From positions 1 to 64,000 of the forward strand of contig CAKSPH010000005.1 of assembly GCA_934481355.1 (NCBI GenBank): a stretch of DNA of 64,000 nt. The letters run 5' to 3'. The position numbers and the translations under genes were made by a program. Positions 8,671 through 18,021 of this stretch are shown piece by piece. The stretch is from an uncultured Oscillospiraceae bacterium. GTDB lineage: Bacteria > Bacillota > Clostridia > Oscillospirales > Ruminococcaceae. The notes under the pieces are model-generated. The model made no database searches. It saw only the letters and a list, made by a program, of their open reading frames with translations, and was not told the origin of the DNA. Each line of letters opens with the position of its first letter. Position 1 is the stretch's first letter.

Positions 8671-10143
8671 ATGCTGAAACCTACACTTGAACGGGCAAAG
8701 GAACTCACAGGATACAGCGTTATCCCCGTCTGCCGCGAAATTCTTTCCGACTTCACAACACCCATCGAGGTGCTTAAAAAGCTGCGCAGGGTAAGCCGCC
8801 ATGTATACATTCTCGAAAGCGTCGAGAATCAGGAAAAATGGGGACGCTACACGTTCCTCGGCTATAATCCGAAGCTGGAGATAACCTGCATAAACGGCGA
8901 GCTCACCGTAAAGGATGTTCTCACTGGAACAGTCGAAACCTCCAGGCAGTCCCATCCGGCGGACTACATAAAGAAGCTCATGGCGGGTTACAGCAGTCCG
9001 GCGCTGGAAGGCTTCCCATCCTTTACCGGAGGTCTGGTCGGGTACTTCTCCTATGACTACATCAAGTACAGCGAGCCTACTCTGAACCTTGACGCAAAGG
9101 ACGAAGAGCATTTCAAGGACGTTGACCTCATGCTGTTCGACAAGGTCATCGCTTTCGACAATATCCACCAGAAAATAATGCTGATAACCAATATTTCCTC
9201 TGAAAACATCGACAGCGAGTACTCGAAAGCAGAAAAGGAGCTTGCCGAAATGGAGCAGCTTATCCGCTCCGGAAAACCTGCGGACATCCCGCACGGAAAG
9301 CTCACATCGGAGTTCCGAAAGCTGTTCGACAAGGAGCAATACTGCGAGATGGTAGAGAAAGCCAAGCACTACATCTACGAGGGCGATATCTTTCAGGTTG
9401 TTCTCTCCAACCGTCTTGACGCGGATTTTGAGGGAAGCCTGTTCGACGCTTACAGAGTGCTCCGCGCGACAAATCCTTCACCCTATATGTTCTTCTTCTC
9501 CAGCGACGATATGGAGATAGCGGGCGCTTCCCCGGAGACCCTCGTTAAGCTCGAAAACGGCGAGCTCCACACGTTCCCGCTTGCCGGAACACGCCCCCGC
9601 GGCGCAACGGACGAGGAGGACAAGGCTCTTGAAACCGAGCTCCTCCACGATGAAAAGGAGCTTTCCGAGCACAATATGTTGGTTGATCTCGGCAGGAACG
9701 ACATCGGAAAGATAAGCAAATTCGGCAGCGTTGAGGTCGAGAAATATATGTGCATAGAGCGCTATTCGCACGTCATGCACATCGGCTCGACCGTACGCGG
9801 CGAGATACTCGACAGCAAATCCGCGCTGGACGCGGTGGACGCTATCCTCCCGGCGGGAACGCTCTCCGGCGCTCCGAAGCTCAGGGCGTGCGAGATAATC
9901 AACGAGCTGGAAAACAACAAGCGCGGGGTTTACGGCGGCGCGGTCGGCTACATCGATTTCCGCGGAAATCTCGATACCTGCATTGCCATACGCCTTGCGT
10001 TCCGCAAGAACGGCAGAGTTTTCGTCAGAAGCGGCGCAGGAATCGTTGCTGACAGCGTTCCCGAGAACGAATTCAACGAGTGCATCAACAAGGCAAAGGC
10101 TGTAATGAACGCGCTCACCATCGCACAGGAGGAGAACTTATGA
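8671..10143 (+). CDS. trpE: Anthranilate synthase component I
   Basis: A 490-residue TrpE. It makes anthranilate from chorismate, using ammonia from TrpG. The chorismate-binding C-terminal half contains GRNDIGK, ERYSHVMHIGS and LPAGTLSGAPKLRA. The N-terminal half carries LESVENQEKWGRYTFLG, the region that forms the Trp feedback site in this family. The ATG follows GAAAGGAG right after the T-box terminator. The stop overlaps trpG as ATGA (10140-10143), so the two subunits are translationally coupled. Confidence 0.96.
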   Translation: MLKPTLERAKELTGYSVIPVCREILSDFTTPIEVLKKLRRVSRHVYILESVENQEKWGRYTFLGYNPKLEITCINGELTVKDVLTGTVETSRQSHPADYIKKLMAGYSSPALEGFPSFTGGLVGYFSYDYIKYSEPTLNLDAKDEEHFKDVDLMLFDKVIAFDNIHQKIMLITNISSENIDSEYSKAEKELAEMEQLIRSGKPADIPHGKLTSEFRKLFDKEQYCEMVEKAKHYIYEGDIFQVVLSNRLDADFEGSLFDAYRVLRATNPSPYMFFFSSDDMEIAGASPETLVKLENGELHTFPLAGTRPRGATDEEDKALETELLHDEKELSEHNMLVDLGRNDIGKISKFGSVEVEKYMCIERYSHVMHIGSTVRGEILDSKSALDAVDAILPAGTLSGAPKLRACEIINELENNKRGVYGGAVGYIDFRGNLDTCIAIRLAFRKNGRVFVRSGAGIVADSVPENEFNECINKAKAVMNALTIAQEENL

Positions 10144-10712
10144 TACTTCTGATAGACAATTACGACAGCTTTTCATATAATCTTTATCAGCTCATCGGCG
10201 GAATAAATCCGGACATAAAGGTCATTCGCAACGATGAGATGTCGGTCGATGGGATACTCGCGATGAAACCCTCCCATATCATTGTAAGCCCGGGACCAGG
10301 ACGTCCCTGCGACGCAGGCGTCTGCGAGGACGTGATAAAGGCTGCCGCCGGAAAGATCCCGGTTCTGGGCGTGTGCCTCGGACATCAGGCGATCTGCGAG
10401 AGCTTCGGCGCTGAGATAACCTACGCGAAGAAGCTCATGCACGGAAAGAAATCCCTCACGGAGCTGGACACGGAAAGCACGCTGTTCCGTGGGCTTCCTG
10501 AGAAATGTGAGGTCGCAAGGTATCACTCCCTCGCGGCTTCCGAGGACGGATTCCCGGAGTGCCTGAAAGTCACGGCGCGCACGGACGATGGCGAGATAAT
10601 GGCGGTGGAACACAGAAACTACCCGATTTTCGGGGTACAGTTCCACCCGGAATCAATACTTACACAGAACGGAAGAAAAATGGCTGAGAATTTTCTGGAG
10701 GTAACATTATGA
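10140..10712 (+). CDS. trpG: Anthranilate synthase component II (glutamine amidotransferase)
   Basis: A 190-residue class I glutamine amidotransferase subunit that supplies ammonia to Trp[10 protein letters not shown] holds the nucleophilic Cys, and [10 protein letters not shown] holds the His-Glu of the triad. [15 protein letters not shown] is the standard N-terminus, which fixes the start at 10140 inside the trpE stop. GGAGGAG lies 5-6 nt before it. Not fused to TrpD, unlike in enterobacteria. Confidence 0.96.
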   Translation: MILLIDNYDSFSYNLYQLIGGINPDIKVIRNDEMSVDGILAMKPSHIIVSPGPGRPCDAGVCEDVIKAAAGKIPVLGVCLGHQAICESFGAEITYAKKLMHGKKSLTELDTESTLFRGLPEKCEVARYHSLAASEDGFPECLKVTARTDDGEIMAVEHRNYPIFGVQFHPESILTQNGRKMAENFLEVTL

Positions 10713-11722
10713 TAAAGGATATGATAAAGAAGGCTGCGGCAGGAACCGACCTCACATACGACGAGGCCGCGGAAGTCACCCGCGAAATAATGACCGGAAA
10801 CACAACTCCGGCACAGACTGCGGCTTACCTGACGGCGCTCCACATCAAGGGCGAGACTGCGGACGAGATCTCCGCAAGCGCCTATGTCATGCGCGACTGC
10901 GCGCTCCGGGTGGACTATCCCGGCGACATTCTGGAGATAGTAGGCACCGGCGGCGACGGCTCCAACTCGATCAATGTTTCCACTATTTCTGCGCTGGTAT
11001 GCGCTGCTGCCGGAGCAAAGGTCGCAAAGCACGGCAACCGCGCGGCCTCCAGCAAGTGCGGCACAGCTGACTGCCTTGAGGCTCTCGGAGTGAACATCTC
11101 CACCGAACCCGAGGGAAGCGTGAAGCTCCTCGACGAGGTGGGAATGTGCTTCCTGTTTGCGCAGAAGTACCACAGCGCAATGAAGTATGTCGGACCCGTC
11201 CGCAGGGAGATAGGCATTCCGACAGTATTCAACATTCTGGGACCGCTCACGAACCCCGCGCACGCAAACTTCCAGCTTCTCGGAGTTTACAAGCCGGAGC
11301 TTCTCGTGCCGATGGCTAAATCCCTGATGAAGCTCGGAGTAAAGCGCGGTATGGCGGTCTACGGTACGGACGGACTGGACGAGATTTCCGTCAGCGACGC
11401 TACTCTCGTTGTGGAGTTCGCGGACGGCGAGTTCAAAAAGTACGAAATCACCCCGGAGCAGTTCGGATTCACAAGGCATGATAAATCCGAGCTTGCAGGT
11501 GGAACTCCGGCTGAAAACGCTGACGCGGCTCGACGTATTCTTTCAGGAGAAAAGGGCGCCGGCAGGGACGCTGTGCTCCTGAATGCGGGCGCGGCTCTGC
11601 ATATTCTGAAAGAAATATCCATGGAAGAAGGCATACGTCTGGCGGCTGAGATAATCGACAGCGGCGCGGCGCTCCGCACTCTGGACAAGTATATTAAGGT
11701 CTCCAACGAGGTAAAGGCATGA
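10709..11722 (+). CDS. trpD: Anthranilate phosphoribosyltransferase
   Basis: A 337-residue enzyme that transfers phosphoribosyl from PRPP to anthranilate. The PRPP-binding loop is [14 protein letters not shown] (about residues 79-92), followed by [12 protein letters not shown], and [11 protein letters not shown] lies in the catalytic domain. The start overlaps the trpG stop as ATGA, and the stop overlaps trpC in the same way. Both junctions suggest coupled translation. Confidence 0.96.
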   Translation: MIKDMIKKAAAGTDLTYDEAAEVTREIMTGNTTPAQTAAYLTALHIKGETADEISASAYVMRDCALRVDYPGDILEIVGTGGDGSNSINVSTISALVCAAAGAKVAKHGNRAASSKCGTADCLEALGVNISTEPEGSVKLLDEVGMCFLFAQKYHSAMKYVGPVRREIGIPTVFNILGPLTNPAHANFQLLGVYKPELLVPMAKSLMKLGVKRGMAVYGTDGLDEISVSDATLVVEFADGEFKKYEITPEQFGFTRHDKSELAGGTPAENADAARRILSGEKGAGRDAVLLNAGAALHILKEISMEEGIRLAAEIIDSGAALRTLDKYIKVSNEVKA

Positions 11723-12498
11723 TTTTAGACGAAATAGCAGAGCGCACCAGACAGCGCATTGCAGAGGAAAAATCCGCAGTCCCGCTGACGGAGATGAAGA
11801 AACGCGCTCTCGCGATGGACGCAAACACCAGATTTCCATTTAAAAAAGCGCTCGGCGGCGATGACATCTCCTTTATCTGCGAGGTTAAACGCGCTTCTCC
11901 GTCCAAGGGAATGATCGCGGAAGATTTCCCGTACCTTGAAATTGCAAAGGACTATGAGCGTGCAGGCGCTTCCGCGATATCCTGCCTTACTGAGCCGTTC
12001 TGGTTCAAGGGAAAGGACGAGTATCTGACCGAAATATCACACGCCGTGAATATCCCGGTTCTCCGCAAGGATTTCACCGTGGACGAGTACATGATCTATC
12101 AGGCAAAGACCCTCGGAGCTTCCGCAGTGCTGCTTATCTGCTCGATACTGAGCCGCGAACAGCTTGCGGAATACCTCGGAATTGCGCACGGTCTGGGACT
12201 TTCAGCGCTGGTTGAGGCTCACGACGAGGAAGAGGTCAGAACTGCTCTTTCGGTCGGCGCGGGAATAATCGGGGTCAACAACCGCGACCTGAAAACATTC
12301 ACCGTGGATATACACAATTCCGCAAGGCTGAGAAAGCTGGTCCCGCCGGAGGTTCTGTTCGTTTCCGAAAGCGGTATCAGGACAGCCGCTGATGTTGCGG
12401 CGCTCCGGGAGAATGGAACAAATGCCGTTCTCATCGGAGAAACGCTCATGCGCAGCCCGGATAAAAAGGCGGCTCTGGAAGAACTCAGGGGTCACTGA
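11719..12498 (+). CDS. trpC: Indole-3-glycerol phosphate synthase
   Basis: A 259-residue (beta/alpha)8 enzyme that closes the indole ring from Cd[13 protein letters not shown] carries the catalytic Lys, and [26 protein letters not shown] and [10 protein letters not shown] are family blocks. [11 protein letters not shown] binds phosphate. It is a separate protein, not fused to TrpF. The stop is one base before the trpF start. Confidence 0.96.
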   Translation: MILDEIAERTRQRIAEEKSAVPLTEMKKRALAMDANTRFPFKKALGGDDISFICEVKRASPSKGMIAEDFPYLEIAKDYERAGASAISCLTEPFWFKGKDEYLTEISHAVNIPVLRKDFTVDEYMIYQAKTLGASAVLLICSILSREQLAEYLGIAHGLGLSALVEAHDEEEVRTALSVGAGIIGVNNRDLKTFTVDIHNSARLRKLVPPEVLFVSESGIRTAADVAALRENGTNAVLIGETLMRSPDKKAALEELRGH

Positions 12499-12499
12499 A

Positions 12500-13111
12500 A
12501 TGAAGATAAAGCTGTGCGGAATGTTCCGCGAATGCGACATAGATTACGCGAACGAAGCAATGCCGGACTACATCGGGTTCGTGCTGGAATTCCCGAAAAG
12601 CCACCGGAGCATTGACTTTGATACGGCGAAGCGGCTCCGGGCGCGGCTGGCTCCCGGGATAAAAGCCGTGGGAGTTTTCGTGAACTCCCCGGAAACCACT
12701 TGCGCAGAGTATGCAAATTGTGGTATAATAGATGTGATTCAGCTCCACGGAAGCGAGGACGCCGACTATATATCGCGGCTGAGGAAGCTCACCGGCGCGC
12801 CGATAATCAAGGCGGCAAAGGTGCGGAGCTCCGGGGACATCGGACAGGTGCAGGAGCTCGGTGCGGATTTTATTCTGCTTGACAACGGCACAGGCACCGG
12901 GAAAATGTTTGATCATTCCCTGCTTGACGGCGTGGAAATACGCCAGCCGTTTTTTCTCGCGGGGGGACTCGACCCGGACAATCTGAAGCAGGCGGCGGAG
13001 GCTGTACGCCCCTACTGCGTGGATCTGTCGAGCGGCGTGGAATCAAACCGATTAAAGGACAAGGAAAAAATGCTTGCGGCGGTAAGAGCGGCAAGAGAAA
13101 TACAGGACTGA
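12500..13111 (+). CDS. trpF: Phosphoribosylanthranilate isomerase
   Basis: A 203-residue TrpF. The N-terminus [14 protein letters not shown] carries the conserved K-x-C-G (catalytic Cys). [24 protein letters not shown] and [11 protein letters not shown] match the family, with [15 protein letters not shown] at the phosphate site. The start at 12500 is set by the KLCG position. The much longer upstream frame lies inside trpC and is rejected. Confidence 0.94.
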   Translation: MKIKLCGMFRECDIDYANEAMPDYIGFVLEFPKSHRSIDFDTAKRLRARLAPGIKAVGVFVNSPETTCAEYANCGIIDVIQLHGSEDADYISRLRKLTGAPIIKAAKVRSSGDIGQVQELGADFILLDNGTGTGKMFDHSLLDGVEIRQPFFLAGGLDPDNLKQAAEAVRPYCVDLSSGVESNRLKDKEKMLAAVRAAREIQD

Positions 13112-13124
13112 AAGGAAAATACAG

Positions 13125-14309
13125 ATGGCAAATGGACGCTACGGCGATTTCGGCGGACAGTATATCCCCGAAACGCTCATGAACGAAATACACAGGCTGG
13201 AGGAAGCCTACGAATTCTACAAGCACGACAAGCAGTTCAATGATGAACTGAACACTCTGCTCCGGGAATACGCCGGCAGGCCTTCACTGCTCTACTATGC
13301 GGAGAAAATGACAAAGGACCTCGGCGGCGCGAAGGTATACTTCAAGCGCGAGGACCTCAACCACACGGGCTCCCACAAGATAAACAACGTGCTGGGGCAA
13401 GCTCTGCTTGCAAAGAAGATGGGCAAGACCAGAATCATCGCTGAAACAGGCGCAGGTCAGCACGGAGTTGCGGCGGCTACCGCGGCGGCTCTGCTCGGGC
13501 TGGAATGCGAGATATTCATGGGTAAGGAGGACACTGTCCGCCAGGCTCTGAACGTTTACCGCATGGAGCTCCTCGGTGCAAAGGTAAACCCCGTCACCAC
13601 CGGAACCATGACCCTCAAGGATGCAGTAAACGAAGCTATGCGCGACTGGACGACCCGCGTTGACGACACCCTGTATGTTCTCGGCTCGGTAATGGGTCCG
13701 CACCCGTTCCCGATGATAGTGCGCGATTTCCAGAGCGTTATCTCCAAGGAAGCCAGAGAGCAGATACTAGAGAAGGAGGGCAGACTCCCTACCGCCGTTA
13801 TGGCGTGCGTGGGCGGCGGCTCCAACGCGATGGGTATGTTCTACAACTTTATCAACGACAAGGATGTTCGTCTTATCGGCTGCGAGGCGGCAGGTCGCGG
13901 CGTAGATACCGGCGAGACGGCGGCTACCATCGCTACCGGTACGCTGGGTATCTTCCACGGAATGAAGTCTCTTTTCTGCCAGAACGAATACGGTCAGATA
14001 GCGCCGGTTTACTCCATCTCCGCTGGTCTTGACTATCCCGGAATCGGTCCGGAGCACGCTTATCTCCACGAGACAGGCAGGGCGGAGTATGTTCCGGTAA
14101 CTGACGACGAGGCGGTAAATGCATTCGAGTACATCGCCCGCACAGAGGGAATAATCTGCGCGATAGAGAGCGCGCATGCCGTTGCACATCTGATGAAGAT
14201 AGCTCCGACAATGAGCAGAGACGACATCATAATCTGCTGTCTGTCCGGACGCGGCGACAAGGACGTTGCGGCAATCGCAAGATACAGGGGGATAGATCTG
14301 CATGAATAA
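13125..14309 (+). CDS. trpB: Tryptophan synthase beta chain
   Basis: A 394-residue PLP enzyme that condenses indole with serine. [10 protein letters not shown] holds the PLP Lys. GAGQHGVA and [10 protein letters not shown] (phosphate loop) are intact, and [13 protein letters not shown] is typical of the TrpB1 class that works with TrpA. AAAGGA stands before the ATG. The stop lies inside the trpA start region (8-nt overlap). Confidence 0.97.
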   Translation: MANGRYGDFGGQYIPETLMNEIHRLEEAYEFYKHDKQFNDELNTLLREYAGRPSLLYYAEKMTKDLGGAKVYFKREDLNHTGSHKINNVLGQALLAKKMGKTRIIAETGAGQHGVAAATAAALLGLECEIFMGKEDTVRQALNVYRMELLGAKVNPVTTGTMTLKDAVNEAMRDWTTRVDDTLYVLGSVMGPHPFPMIVRDFQSVISKEAREQILEKEGRLPTAVMACVGGGSNAMGMFYNFINDKDVRLIGCEAAGRGVDTGETAATIATGTLGIFHGMKSLFCQNEYGQIAPVYSISAGLDYPGIGPEHAYLHETGRAEYVPVTDDEAVNAFEYIARTEGIICAIESAHAVAHLMKIAPTMSRDDIIICCLSGRGDKDVAAIARYRGIDLHE

Positions 14310-15072
14310 GATACATAACGCATTTGAGAACAAAAAGGCATTCATAGGATTCCTCACCGCCGGAGACCCGACTTTTGAGGACAGCTACAACAATATCATG
14401 GCGATGGTAAAGGCAGGCGCCGACCTTATCGAAATCGGTATCCCGTTCAGCGACCCAATCGCAGAGGGTCCGGTAATTCAGGAGGCGAATATCCGCGCGC
14501 TCAGCAAGGGAATGACCACGGACCGTGCATTTGAGCTTGCTGAAAAGGTACGCCAGGGCACGGATATCCCGATATGCTTCATGACCTACCTGAATCCGGT
14601 GTTCAAGTACGGCTACGACCGATTCTTTGCTCGGTGCAGGGAGATAGGCATTGACGGTCTTATCTGCCCGGATATGCCTTTTGAGGAGAAGCACGAGGCT
14701 GCCGATGTTGCACAGAAGTACGGAGTTTCCGTTATTTCGCTCATCGCGCCGACCAGCGAGGAGCGCATAAAGATGATCGCCAGCGAAGCAGAAGGCTTCA
14801 TCTACATCGTTTCCTCAATGGGCGTTACCGGAGTACGCAGCGAGATAAAGACCGACCTCGGCCACATCATGGAGGCTGTAAAGAAGTACGCAAAGGTTCC
14901 TGCGGCTATCGGATTCGGAATCAGCAGGCCAGAGCAGGCTAAGAAGATGTCCGGGCTGGCAGACGGCGTTATCGTCGGAAGTGCAATAGTGAAGCTCGTT
15001 GCACAGTACGGAAGCGAAGCTCCTGAGCATATCTATGAGTATGTGAAGTCCATGAAAGACGCAATAAGATAA
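14302..15072 (+). CDS. trpA: Tryptophan synthase alpha chain
   Basis: A 256-residue alpha subunit that cleaves indole-3-glycerol phosphate to indole and channels it to Trp[11 protein letters not shown] and [18 protein letters not shown] (catalytic Glu and Asp) and [10 protein letters not shown] are conserved. It is the last gene of the operon. A strong terminator starts about 5 nt after the stop, so all seven pathway genes sit under one T-box. Confidence 0.96.
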   Translation: MNKIHNAFENKKAFIGFLTAGDPTFEDSYNNIMAMVKAGADLIEIGIPFSDPIAEGPVIQEANIRALSKGMTTDRAFELAEKVRQGTDIPICFMTYLNPVFKYGYDRFFARCREIGIDGLICPDMPFEEKHEAADVAQKYGVSVISLIAPTSEERIKMIASEAEGFIYIVSSMGVTGVRSEIKTDLGHIMEAVKKYAKVPAAIGFGISRPEQAKKMSGLADGVIVGSAIVKLVAQYGSEAPEHIYEYVKSMKDAIR

Positions 15073-15076
15073 TCTC

Positions 15077-15112
15077 AAAAAGCTCCCCAGATTTTAGGGA
15101 GCTTTTTGATTT
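15077..15112 (+). terminator. Terminator of the trp operon
   Basis: AAAAAGCTCCC pairs with GGGAGCTTTTT across a short loop. TTTTTGATTTTTGG follows the stem on the plus strand. Confidence 0.85.
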
Positions 15113-15133
15113 TTGGTTGTAATATTACAAAAA

Positions 15134-15163
15134 TTCCCCTACTCATATTTTTGAGTAGGGGAA
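15134..15163 (-). terminator. Terminator downstream of tRNA-Leu
   Basis: A perfect 12-bp stem, TTCCCCTACTCA/TGAGTAGGGGAA. On the minus strand TTTTTG follows it, about 8 nt after the tRNA CCA end. The flanking A-run on the other side could also back up the trp terminator. Confidence 0.8.
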
Positions 15164-15170
15164 TAAAAAA

Positions 15171-15257
15171 TGGTGCCGCTGACCGGACTTGAACCGGTAT
15201 GGTATTTCTACCGAGGGATTTTAAGTCCCTTGTGTCTGCCGATTTCACCACAGCGGC
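15171..15257 (-). tRNA. tRNA-Leu (UAA)
   Basis: An 87-nt class II tRNA with encoded CCA (15173-15171). The acceptor GCCGCTG pairs with CAGCGGC. The anticodon loop CTTAAAA gives UAA. There is a long variable arm and a T-arm CCGGTTCAAGTCCGG. It is flanked by its own terminator. Confidence 0.96.
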
Positions 15258-15367
15258 ATTACAACATTGTTATTTTATCATAAAATCCGAATTTTGTCAA
15301 GGTCTAGTTTTATTTTTTTTAAATTTTAATTCAAAATCCCGCCGGAAAGGAAATCCGGCGGGATAAT

Positions 15368-15901
15368 TTATACGCAGACACCGTTTTCGGCGAGGTACCT
15401 TTTCAGATCCGCGCGAATGCGGCACAGGCGGGTCTTGACTGCGGTTTCTGTCATTCCCATGCCCTGCGCTATATCCCGCAGGGACATATTGAAATAATAT
15501 CTGCCTGTAAAAATATCGCGGTTCTTTTTATTGCAGGAGTGCAGGAAATCATTCAGATGACGCGTTATCTCGCGGCTGTCCATCTTTTCGTCCACTGATA
15601 TATTGTCAGGAAGCACATCCGCAAGCTCGCCGTAAAGCTCCTCGCAGGAGCGCCGGCGCAGAGTATCATAAAGATTCAGCGCCGTGTTCCTGACTATTCT
15701 GCAAAGGTATCCGCAAAGGGATTCCGGGCGCTTGGGCGGGATCGCGTTCCACAGCTTCAGATAGCTGCTGCTGACCGCTTCCTCCGCGTCCTCGGGACGG
15801 GTCAGGATACCGGAGGCTATTTTTCCGCACAGCCTGCCATATTTCGTCTGGGTCTCAACTATTGCCTGTTCGCTGCGCTCGAAATACAGGTCGATTATCA
15901 A
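15368..15901 (-). CDS. RNA polymerase sigma factor, ECF-like sigma-70
   Basis: A 177-residue small sigma factor. Region 2 runs from LCGKIASGILTRPEDAEEAVSS through YLCRIVRNTALNLYD. Region 4 is FNMSLRDIAQGMGMTETAVKTRLCRIR with a clear helix-turn-helix. The coordinate uses TTG at 15901, but GGAGGGG ends only 6-7 nt before an in-frame ATA at 15913. The frame from there reads I-D-D-S-L-I-I, and a leading M-D-D-x-x-I-I would suit the family. The true start may therefore be the rare ATA codon. The partner membrane protein gene lies immediately upstream. Confidence 0.85.
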   Translation of the reverse strand: MIIDLYFERSEQAIVETQTKYGRLCGKIASGILTRPEDAEEAVSSSYLKLWNAIPPKRPESLCGYLCRIVRNTALNLYDTLRRRSCEELYGELADVLPDNISVDEKMDSREITRHLNDFLHSCNKKNRDIFTGRYYFNMSLRDIAQGMGMTETAVKTRLCRIRADLKRYLAENGVCV

Positions 15902-15944
15902 GCTGTCATCTATCGGTATCCCCTCCCCTCTTATCTTGATATTA

Positions 15945-17654
15945 TCAGCCGGAAACTTCCACTGAAATTCCGTCCGCCGGCAGGACTTCCCACGCGTTAT
16001 CTATGAAGCTCAGCACCATAGTCACCCATTGGATCTCTCCGTCGGTGCTGAACTGCTGGAACATGAACTGATACTGACTGTCGGACAGCGCGTTGATTTT
16101 ATAGCCCTCAAAAAGTCCGGCGGTGTCGGATTCGTCAGACCATAAGTCATTTCTGCTCTGCTTCATGGCTGAATACACTGTATGTGCCAGCGAGGTTTCG
16201 TCTGTTGAGCTGCCAGTATCAAGTATCCACTGCTGGAGCCCGAGCCACGACATATTTGACACGTCCAGTTCTGAGTAGCCGTAATCCGTGTGGGTGTACT
16301 CAGCAATGTAGTCCCCCTGAGCTGCGTAGCCGAATTTGTCCGGCTCATACAGGAACATGGTGAATGGGTCGCTGTAACTTATGTAATACACCTGAACCTT
16401 TTCGCCCGCATAGCTGTACATACTCCAGCCGTCGGCGCCTGCGTAGAATCCGCCGCAGTAGGTGCCAGCGCCGAAAATATCCTGTGCATAGCTCAGCGTG
16501 ATGTCTCCGCTTTCAGACGTCCAGTTTCCGCAATAATAGTTCTCGAAAATATCCAGGTCGCTCATCGTCAGCGTAACCTTCATATCGTCAGCCGTTCTTG
16601 CGAAAACGTCCATAGATTTTTCAATGGAATAAATATACCAGCTTCCATCATCGGCAGTGGTCCAGTCAATATCAAAATACTGCGTGATATTTTCGCTGTT
16701 TGTGAACGCCATAGACAGTTTTACATCGTTATCTGTCTGGCTTTTCAGCACTGCCTTGTCCCATATCGGCTCATAGCTTTCAGCGCGCGTCCATGTGTCT
16801 GCGCCGCTGTCGCTTCCCTCATAGGTTTCAAGCTGAATCTTGTTAAACATCGTATCAGCCGTCATTCCCATGGAATCCGCCAGCTTTATCCTGCTGAAGT
16901 AACCGAGCGTGCTTCCCTCCTGAGGCGAGCCTGAAATACTCAGTATATCCACACTTTCACAGACTATTCCGGAGCTGTCGCGCTGAACTGTTCCATCGAT
17001 TACGGAAACCCCGCGGTAAACGTAAAGAGTGCCGCGTTCGTTCTCTGGTACGAACCACAGGTCATATTCTGAGCCGTCATATGCACCCATGTAGCAGCCT
17101 TCGTCCGTCTGCTCTATTCCAGAACAGGTATAGCCGTTGCCAAAGGCTGAATCAGCGCTCCAGCTCAGGATCACGGTAAAATTATCCCCCGACCATTCAC
17201 CATAGAAGTACTCCGTAAACAGAGTAAGCTCCGGAGCGGAGAATCCCTGCGGGAAATCTTCAGGCAGAATCGGCAATGCAAACGAGCTCTCAAGCGCTGC
17301 TGAGTCTTTTACTTCCAGCGCCGTTGTGCTTGGAGCTGACGATGTTTTCATGGAGGCTCCGTCGGAAAGCGGCTGTACAATATCCTGCACAGGCCTGTAT
17401 TTCATCGTAACCCACACTACTGCCGCAATGCACGCAGCGGCGGCAGCGCACGCTCCGGTTCCCGCCCAGAGTCGTCTGCGTGATTTCTTTTTCTCAGGAT
17501 AGCTGTATATCGTCGGTTCATTGTCAGCCGGGTAGCTTTCGGGGGATTCGTCCGAATAATGGGCGCTGCCGAAGCGCTCCGCTGCTGAATTCACTATATC
17601 TTCGTCCAGATCATCAAGGACGTTTTTCCAGAGCTGTGGATCCATAGGAGTCAT
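15945..17654 (-). CDS. Membrane-anchored putative anti-sigma/sensor protein with a duplicated extracytoplasmic module
   Basis: A 569-residue single-pass protein. A short acidic cytoplasmic segment (LWKNVLDDLDEDIVNSAAERF) is followed by basic KKKSRRR, a membrane segment at about residues 63-84 and a large outer domain. That domain contains two related blocks built on Y-x-G-x-W...FG-x-G...C-x-G...Y-x-V: first near YFYGEWSGDNFTVILSW, again near YYCGNWTSESGDITLSY. This suggests an internal duplication. The stop lies about 31-43 nt before the ECF sigma start. Anti-sigma function is inferred from context and topology only. ATG at 17654 or 17645 could be used. A longer frame runs into the repeat element and is rejected. 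Confidence 0.65.
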   Translation of the reverse strand: MTPMDPQLWKNVLDDLDEDIVNSAAERFGSAHYSDESPESYPADNEPTIYSYPEKKKSRRRLWAGTGACAAAAACIAAVVWVTMKYRPVQDIVQPLSDGASMKTSSAPSTTALEVKDSAALESSFALPILPEDFPQGFSAPELTLFTEYFYGEWSGDNFTVILSWSADSAFGNGYTCSGIEQTDEGCYMGAYDGSEYDLWFVPENERGTLYVYRGVSVIDGTVQRDSSGIVCESVDILSISGSPQEGSTLGYFSRIKLADSMGMTADTMFNKIQLETYEGSDSGADTWTRAESYEPIWDKAVLKSQTDNDVKLSMAFTNSENITQYFDIDWTTADDGSWYIYSIEKSMDVFARTADDMKVTLTMSDLDIFENYYCGNWTSESGDITLSYAQDIFGAGTYCGGFYAGADGWSMYSYAGEKVQVYYISYSDPFTMFLYEPDKFGYAAQGDYIAEYTHTDYGYSELDVSNMSWLGLQQWILDTGSSTDETSLAHTVYSAMKQSRNDLWSDESDTAGLFEGYKINALSDSQYQFMFQQFSTDGEIQWVTMVLSFIDNAWEVLPADGISVEVSG

Positions 17655-17683
17655 CTTCCTTTCACGCGTTGTCTGCATTTTAT

Positions 17684-17921
17684 ATCTGGTCACCTCTAAA
17701 AACCGGTTTGAAAAGTGAAAATGGGTAGAGTGCGCCGAATGCGATGAAAGCCGACGAAGTAAGGCTGTATGCCTTACGAGGAGGTGCAACACGATGTTGC
17801 AAAGCGAAATAACCAGGCGACGGCATGGACGCCGTCGCATCAGAAATTTCGCTCGTTGAAAGAAGCAGTCGGTGTGCTATACACATTTTCACTCAAACAA
17901 GGTTTTGAGAGGTGACCATCT
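17684..17921. repeat. Hairpin-rich repeat element, long variant (family B copy 1)
   Basis: About 238 bp bounded by inverted ends (GGTCACCTCTAAAAACC at the left, GGTTTTGAGAGGTGACC at the right). It shares with the copies at 48.7 and 54.5 kb the segment GCCGACGAAG plus the hairpin GTAAGGCTGTATGCCTTAC (17759-17777). It carries an extra insert of about 75 bp with two further stems, GCAACA/TGTTGC and GCGACGGC/GCCGTCGC. It ends 30 nt before the start of the anti-sigma-like gene, so it probably lies in that gene's 5' leader. Short frames through it encode the recurring PRKAYSLTSSA peptide and are repeat artefacts. Confidence 0.8.
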
Positions 17922-17970
17922 ATATAACAGCCACAGACAGCAAAAGGTTACATCTGCCTACCACGTTAAA

Positions 17971-17998
17971 ATGCGGGCTGGTTTTAGTCAGCCCGCAT
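17971..17998 (-). terminator. Terminator after the transketolase genes
   Basis: ATGCGGGCTG pairs with CAGCCCGCAT around an 8-nt loop. TTTT follows on the minus strand. It lies 24-50 nt after the transketolase C-subunit stop and closes the long minus-strand gene run. Confidence 0.75.
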
Positions 17999-18021
17999 AA
18001 ATTGTGCTTTGCCTCGATAAC

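Noticed and set aside
8608..9369. A 253-codon minus-strand frame over the T-box terminator and trpE
   Set aside because: It is antisense to trpE and includes the terminator stem, so it is not a gene.
17680..17892. A 70-codon frame inside the 17.7 kb repeat
   Set aside because: Its peptide recurs in every family B copy because the DNA is repeated, and there is no ribosome site.
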